Source of the DNA: Candidatus Aminicenantes bacterium
GTDB taxonomy: Bacteria > Acidobacteriota > Aminicenantia > Aminicenantales > UBA4085
NCBI GenBank assembly: GCA_026393855.1
Contig: JAPKZJ010000026.1
Location: forward strand, 1 to 32,218
Direction: 5' to 3'
DNA: 32,218 bases
Both the position numbers and the translations under genes were made by a program. Positions 27,853 to 32,218 of this stretch are shown here, in pieces. Under the pieces are notes generated by a model. That model was not told where the DNA came from. It did not search any database and saw only the letters and a list, made by a program, of their open reading frames with translations. Numbering within the stretch: position 1 is the first letter of the stretch; each line of letters opens with the position of its first letter.

Positions 27853-29199
27853 ATGAAACTTCTCAAGATCGGCATTTCCGGCGTCCGCGGCATCGTGGGC
27901 GAGTCGCTGACCCCCAAAACGGTCATGGATTTCGCCGCCGCCTTCGGCGCCTTCGCCGAAGGCCGCCCGCTCGTCCTGGGCCGCGACACCCGGATCCACG
28001 GCCCGATGCTGCGGTCCGCCTGCGCGGCAGCCCTTCTCTCGGCCGGATGCGACGTCATCGATCTGGGGGTCTGCCCGACGCCCATCCTGCAGCACGCGGT
28101 GCGCGGCCTGGGGGCCGGCGGCGGAGTCTCGATCACGGCCGGCCATAACGACATCCAGTGGAACGCCCTGACTTTCATCAACGCCGAGGGGACTTATCTC
28201 AATCCCTTTCAGGGCACCGAAGTTCTGGACATCTATCACGTCGGCCGCTTCCGCAACACCGATACCGACGGGCTGGGCGCGCTGTCCCAAGCCGCAGGGC
28301 CGATCGAGGCCTATTTCCAGGCCCTGGGCCGGTTCCTGGATATCGACGCCGTCCGCCGGGCCCGCTTCAAAGTCGTCATCGACGCCTGCTCGGGGGCCGG
28401 GGCGCCGTTTCTGAAAGCCTTCGCCGACCGGCTCGGCTTCGATCTCATCCCGATCAACGACGAGCCCAACGGGTTCTTCCCGCATGATCCCGAGCCGAGG
28501 CCGCGCAACGCCCAGCAAGCCGTGTCCGTCCTTAAAGCCATCGGGGCGGACGCCGGATTCCTGCTGAACAGCGACGTCAGCCGGGTCTCGCTCGTCAGCG
28601 AGACCGGCGAGAGCCTGTCGGAGGAATTCACGTTCCCGCTCGTCGCCGAAGCCGTCCTGGCCCGGCGGCCGGGGCCGATCATCACGAGCTACTCTACCTC
28701 CCGGATGATCGAGGACGTCGCCGGGCGGCGCTGCCCTCTCCTGCGAACCAAGGTCGGCCAGTCCCACCTCATCCATGCCGCCCTGCAGGAGGAGGCCATC
28801 CTGGCCGGCGAGGGGAGCGGCGGGGTGGCGGCCTTGGATTTCCAGCCCGCCTTCGACGGCTTCCTGACCATGGGCCTTGTTTTGGAGACTCTGGCCAAGA
28901 CCGGCCTGCGGCTGTCGGCGCTGGTCGGGGCCTTGCCCCGCTATCACATCGTCAAGGAAAAGATCTATTGTCCGCCCGCCCGCATCCACGGGGTCATGGC
29001 CGAGATCAAGGCCTTGTTCGGGCCGAAGGCCGTCGACACGGGCGACGGCGTCCGGGTCGAGGACAAGACCGGCTGGGCCCAGGTCCGGGCCTCCTCGACC
29101 GAACCCATGGTCCGAGTCATCGCCGAGGACCGCGACCGCGACAAGGCCCGCGCCCGGGCCGACGAAATTCTGAACGACCTCGAGCTGATGGTACGATGA
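27853..29199 (+). CDS. Phosphohexomutase-family pseudoenzyme
   Basis: A 448-residue protein of the phosphomannomutase/phosphoglucosamine mutase family (ISGVRGIVGESLTPKT). Normal enzymes carry a phosphoserine in TASHNP and bind magnesium through DGDADR. Here the serine loop reads TAGHND with Gly97 in place of Ser, and the metal loop reads NSDVSR (239-244), losing two of three Asp. The sugar loop GEGSGG (319-324) and the phosphate-binding RASSTEP (412-418) are kept, so ligand binding is likely retained without mutase activity. The gene overlaps its active-looking paralogue by four bases (ATGA). A regulatory subunit or sugar-phosphate sensor is possible. Confidence 0.85.
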   Translation: MKLLKIGISGVRGIVGESLTPKTVMDFAAAFGAFAEGRPLVLGRDTRIHGPMLRSACAAALLSAGCDVIDLGVCPTPILQHAVRGLGAGGGVSITAGHNDIQWNALTFINAEGTYLNPFQGTEVLDIYHVGRFRNTDTDGLGALSQAAGPIEAYFQALGRFLDIDAVRRARFKVVIDACSGAGAPFLKAFADRLGFDLIPINDEPNGFFPHDPEPRPRNAQQAVSVLKAIGADAGFLLNSDVSRVSLVSETGESLSEEFTFPLVAEAVLARRPGPIITSYSTSRMIEDVAGRRCPLLRTKVGQSHLIHAALQEEAILAGEGSGGVAALDFQPAFDGFLTMGLVLETLAKTGLRLSALVGALPRYHIVKEKIYCPPARIHGVMAEIKALFGPKAVDTGDGVRVEDKTGWAQVRASSTEPMVRVIAEDRDRDKARARADEILNDLELMVR

Positions 29200-30569
29200 A
29201 GAGCAAGACGACCCTCAAGATCTCGATCTCCGGCGCCCGGGGCATCGTCGGCGACAGCCTGACGCCCCAGCTCGCGGCGGCCCTGGCCCAGGCCTTCGGC
29301 ACCTACGTCGGCGGCGGACCCGTCCTCGTCGGCCGCGACGCCCGCCGCTCGGGGATCATGCTCAGCGAGGCCGTTTCCGCCGGCCTCCTGGCCGTCGGCT
29401 GCCGGCCGGTCGACGTGGGCATCTGCGCCATTCCCTCCTTCCTCTTCCTGACCAAGGACCAGCGGGCCGCAGGCGGCATCGCCGTGACCGCCAGCCACAA
29501 CCCCAAGGAATGGAACGGGCTCAAGTTCATCAGCCGCGACGGGCTCTACCTGACGCCGCGACAGACCGAGGAATACCTTGATATCTACCACCAAGGCGAG
29601 TTCGCCCTGGCCCCGGCCGAGCGCCACCGCGTCCCCTCCCATTTGGACGACGCTTCGGATCCGCACCTGCGGCGCATCCTGTCGCGATTCGACACGGCCG
29701 TCGTTCGCCGCCGCCGCCTGCGGGTGGCCCTGGACTGCAACAACGGGGCCGGGGCTCTGCTCGGCCCCCGCCTCCTCGAGGCCTTCGGCTGCGAGGTTGT
29801 GCCTCTCTATACCGACCCGAACGGCGAATTCGCCCACGAATCCGAGCCCACGCCCGAAAACATCACGGCCGTCTGCCGGGCCGTCCGGGAGTCCAAGGCC
29901 GACGTCGGGTTCGTGCAGGACGCCGACGCCGATCGGCTGGCCGTGGTCAACGAACGCGGCGAGCCGCTGGGCGAGGAACTGACCTTGGCCCTGGCCGTCC
30001 GCCATGTCCTGGGCAAGCGGAAGGGCTCCGTGGTCTGCAACCTGTCCAGCTCGCGCCTGATCGACGACCTGGCCGCCGAGCGCGGGGTCAAGGTCTTCCG
30101 GACCCGGATCGGCGAGATCAACGTGGTCGAAAAGCTTCTATCCGCCCGGCCGCGGGCCGTCATCGGCGGCGAGGGCAACGGCGGGGTCATCGATCCCTCC
30201 GTCCATCCCTGCCGCGACAGCTTCACGGCCATGGCCCTGATCCTGGAATCGATGGCCGAGACCCGGCGCAAGGTCTCGGACTTGCAGCATAGCCTGCCCC
30301 GATACTTCATGCTCAAGGACCGCATCAGCGGATCGGCCGAACAGGCCCACCGCCTCATCGGGCGGCTCAAGAAGCACTACCAGGCGAAGGGACGGATCGA
30401 CCTGACCGACGGCTTGAAGGTCGACTTCCCGGATCATTGGATCCACGTCCGGCCGTCCAACACCGAGCCTATCATCCGCGTCCTGGCCGAAGCCAGGACG
30501 CGGGCCAAAGCCGCGGCCGCCCTGGACGCCTTGAAAGACGCCATCGCGGCCGCCCTCAAGTCAGCCTGA
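29196..30569 (+). CDS. Phosphoglucosamine mutase/phosphomannomutase-like enzyme
   Basis: A 457-residue phosphohexomutase with all catalytic features: the phosphoserine loop TASHNP (S100), the metal loop DADADR (242-247), the sugar loop GEGNGG, and the C-terminal phosphate site RPSNTEP. Reactions of the family move phosphate between C1 and C6 of hexoses or hexosamines; GlmM-type conversion of glucosamine-6-P to glucosamine-1-P fits the adjacent nagA, but the sequence alone does not exclude mannose or glucose. It starts at the ATGA overlap with the degenerate paralogue and precedes nagA by 46 bases. Confidence 0.9.
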   Translation: MKSKTTLKISISGARGIVGDSLTPQLAAALAQAFGTYVGGGPVLVGRDARRSGIMLSEAVSAGLLAVGCRPVDVGICAIPSFLFLTKDQRAAGGIAVTASHNPKEWNGLKFISRDGLYLTPRQTEEYLDIYHQGEFALAPAERHRVPSHLDDASDPHLRRILSRFDTAVVRRRRLRVALDCNNGAGALLGPRLLEAFGCEVVPLYTDPNGEFAHESEPTPENITAVCRAVRESKADVGFVQDADADRLAVVNERGEPLGEELTLALAVRHVLGKRKGSVVCNLSSSRLIDDLAAERGVKVFRTRIGEINVVEKLLSARPRAVIGGEGNGGVIDPSVHPCRDSFTAMALILESMAETRRKVSDLQHSLPRYFMLKDRISGSAEQAHRLIGRLKKHYQAKGRIDLTDGLKVDFPDHWIHVRPSNTEPIIRVLAEARTRAKAAAALDALKDAIAAALKSA

Positions 30570-30615
30570 GCGTCGCGCGAGCCGAAGGCGCCCGGGCCTA
30601 GAAAGGAGTTTGCCC

Positions 30616-31962
30616 ATGCCTCGAACCAAGACGACCAAGACCGCCGGGAAGGCCAAAGCCGGGCCCAAAGCCAAGAGCCGGGCGCCGCGCGGAACCAAGC
30701 GCGCCGCGGCCGCCAACCCCGTCGGCCGCCCCCCCGCCGCATTCACCCTGATCCGGGCCGGCGCCGTTCTGACGCCGGGAGCCTCGATCCCCGACGGCGC
30801 CGTCCTGGCCCGCGGCAAGCGCATCGTGGCGGTCGGTTCCTATAAAAAGATGGGCGCGCTGGTGCGCCGCCTCCATAACCGATCGCGGCGATTCGTCCTG
30901 GAAGTCCACGACCGGCGCGGCCTGATCGCGGTTCCGGGATTCATCGACGTCCACCAGCACGGCGGCGGAGGGGCCGATTACATGGACGCCGGGACCGATG
31001 CGGTCCGGACCATCCTTCGGACCCACGCCCGGGAGGGCACAACCTCGGTCCTCCCGACCTTGATGACAGCCTCAAAGAAGGCCGTTGAAAAGGCCGCCCG
31101 GACGATCGACCAGGTTCGCCGGGAATCCAGGCGCGGCCGTGACAAGATCGCGGCGGGCGCGCTGCCGGAGATCCTCGGCCTCCACCTGGAAGGCCCGCAC
31201 ATCGCGGCCGAGAAACGAGGCGCCCAGCCCCTGGCGAACATCCGCCGCTTCGATCCCGATGCGATCCGGGCCCTGGGCAAGGCCATCAAGACCCCCATCC
31301 GCATCGTCACCCTGGCGCCCGAGCTCAAAGGCGCGGAAACCTTCATTCGGTTTCTCGGCGGCCGCGGCATCATCGCCTCGGCCGGCCATTCGGCCGCGAC
31401 CTTCGAAGAGGCGCTGCGAGGATTCGAGGCCGGCGTCCGCCACGGCACCCATCTTTACAACGCTATGAGCGGGTTCGGCCACCGTGAGCCGGGATTGGCG
31501 GGCGCCCTGCTGCTGAACGACGAGGCTTCGGTCGAGCTGATCGCCGACGGGCACCACCTCCACCCGGGCACGATCTTTCTAACCCTGGCGGCCAAGCCGC
31601 CGGACAAAGTTCTTCTTGTCACCGACGCAACCCGGCCGGCGGGCATCGACAAGGCGCCCCTGCGAACCAAAGAAGGGAAGCTCTTCGGAAGCACGTTGAC
31701 CCTTCTTCAAGCCGTCCGCAACGTCATCCGCTGGAGCGGCTGGCCGCTGGCCGACGTCCTGCCCCTCGTCACGACCAACCCCGCCCGACTGCTGGGCCTG
31801 GAGAAGAAGAAAGGAGCCCTGGCTAAGGGCTGCGACGCCGACGTCGTCCTCCTGGACTCGGCGCTTCGGGTCCACGACGTTTTTGTCGGGGGAAAGGCCG
31901 TTTTCCCCGTCGAATCGCGCCGGAAAGGAAAAGCCGCTCCCGCCAAAATAAGAAAGATATAA
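30616..31962 (+). CDS. nagA: N-acetylglucosamine-6-phosphate deacetylase with basic tails
   Basis: A 448-residue amidohydrolase that removes acetate from GlcNAc-6-P to give glucosamine-6-P. Family motifs are clear: DVHQHGGGGADYMD, HLEGPHIAAEKRGAQ, SAGHSAATFEEA, THLYNAMSGFGHREPG and VTDATRPAG, containing the metal and catalytic residues. The ATG at 30616 follows AAAGGAG. Unlike typical NagA, the first ~43 residues are a Lys/Arg/Ala/Pro-rich disordered tail, and the C-terminus is also basic (RRKGKAAPAKIRKI). The reaction product feeds the mutase encoded upstream, so the three genes probably form one amino-sugar unit. Confidence 0.93.
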   Translation: MPRTKTTKTAGKAKAGPKAKSRAPRGTKRAAAANPVGRPPAAFTLIRAGAVLTPGASIPDGAVLARGKRIVAVGSYKKMGALVRRLHNRSRRFVLEVHDRRGLIAVPGFIDVHQHGGGGADYMDAGTDAVRTILRTHAREGTTSVLPTLMTASKKAVEKAARTIDQVRRESRRGRDKIAAGALPEILGLHLEGPHIAAEKRGAQPLANIRRFDPDAIRALGKAIKTPIRIVTLAPELKGAETFIRFLGGRGIIASAGHSAATFEEALRGFEAGVRHGTHLYNAMSGFGHREPGLAGALLLNDEASVELIADGHHLHPGTIFLTLAAKPPDKVLLVTDATRPAGIDKAPLRTKEGKLFGSTLTLLQAVRNVIRWSGWPLADVLPLVTTNPARLLGLEKKKGALAKGCDADVVLLDSALRVHDVFVGGKAVFPVESRRKGKAAPAKIRKI

Positions 31963-32058
31963 CTTATTGACCATGTCGATGAGCTCTTCCGGACGGGCCG
32001 AGTGACCAGGACTTCCCCCAATAAATAGGCCGGGAACGGTCTAAGTTGTTATATTTCC

Positions 32059-32117
32059 CGGGATTAGTCTGGACACGAATCTGGAAATCAAAATTGGGGG
32101 TACTTTTCGGGATTAGT
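32059..32117 (+). repeat. Ten-base direct repeat in the right-edge intergenic region
   Basis: CGGGATTAGT occurs at 32059-32068 and 32108-32117, 49 bases apart on the same strand. The region 31963-32189 holds no gene and is more AT-rich than its surroundings. Repeats of this sort could be binding sites at an insertion-sequence end, but no terminal repeat can be confirmed inside the window. Confidence 0.45.
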
Positions 32118-32127
32118 GAAATAAAAT

Positions 32128-32187
32128 GGGGTCTCTCCGAGCCGAGCCCGAAGGCCGGCTCACGGTTGCAACGCCTGAGGAGACCCC
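32128..32187 (+). promoter_or_regulatory. Hairpin masking a Shine-Dalgarno
   Basis: GGGGTCTC (32128-32135) pairs with GAGACCCC (32180-32187), with an inner GAGCCG/CGGCTC stem. The far arm overlaps GAGGAG (32177-32182), the ribosome-binding site for the ATG at 32190. Transcripts reading in from nagA would therefore be poorly translated, a device known from some IS transposase genes (IS10, IS50). Confidence 0.5.
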
Positions 32188-32189
32188 GC

Positions 32190-32218
32190 ATGCATTATGC
32201 CAAAACGGCTCTAAAAAT
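32190..32218 (+). CDS. Start of an unidentified gene, cut by the window edge
   Basis: Nine codons only (MHYAKTALK) after a strong GAGGAG at seven-base spacing. Too short to identify. The masked ribosome-binding site and upstream repeats hint at a transposase, but this is a guess. Confidence 0.4.

Noticed and set aside
27658-28989. A 443-codon minus-strand frame
   Set aside because: Antisense to the first mutase, whose family identity is clear.

Overview
The window is GC-rich, tightly packed bacterial DNA from a Gram-negative-type (diderm) organism: it encodes three lipoprotein-type precursors, a small outer-membrane beta-barrel and several exported enzymes. The mix of exported glycosidase-like proteins, an M6 protease and SRP/ribosomal genes, with short AT-rich promoters, would fit an uncultured Acidobacteriota/Aminicenantota-like lineage. 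That is an impression from gene style, not a phylogenetic result.

Layout. (1) 1-3455, minus strand: an edge-truncated glycosidase-like lipoprotein with a malectin domain whose signal peptide is in another frame than its body, a PlsC-like acyltransferase and a small CPHC protein. (2) 3456-6242: a structured intergenic repeat, a sigma-54 activator lacking a sensor domain, and a HerA/DUF853 ATPase. (3) 6364-7385, plus: an ECF sigma factor coupled to a small membrane protein, probably its anti-sigma partner. (4) 7386-12237, minus: the translation operon rpsP-khpA-rimM-trmD-rplS-rnhB plus a TPR protein, with a clear promoter at 12273-12301; rimM is split by a nine-base homopolymer. (5) 12400-21998: an accessory block with an SSS transporter, an exported GH84/ADP-ribosylglycohydrolase fusion, a second repeat copy, a CoA-binding protein, a GATase-like protein, a ceramidase-like protein and, on the other strand beyond a long inverted repeat, a DUF4434 glycosidase-like lipoprotein. 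This block lies between ffh and rpsP, which are neighbours in many bacteria. (6) 22067-24069, minus: ffh and a methyltransferase with a signal peptide. (7) 24180-27792, plus: M6 protease, beta-barrel protein and phospholipase-D-like lipoprotein. (8) 27853-31962, plus: two tandem phosphohexomutases, the first lacking catalytic residues, then nagA with basic tails. (9) 31963-32218: a non-coding region with a direct repeat and a hairpin over the Shine-Dalgarno of a gene cut by the window edge.

Together the accessory genes suggest glycan, especially amino-sugar, scavenging: exported hexosaminidase-like enzymes release sugars, an SSS transporter imports them, NagA deacetylates GlcNAc-6-P, and the mutase pair may interconvert the hexosamine phosphates. 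The points most worth checking are the pseudoenzyme/active mutase pair, the exported GH84-ARH fusion, the T9 frameshift in rimM, the recurrent leaderless promoter layout, and the two structured repeat copies whose stems are preserved by G-U pairs.
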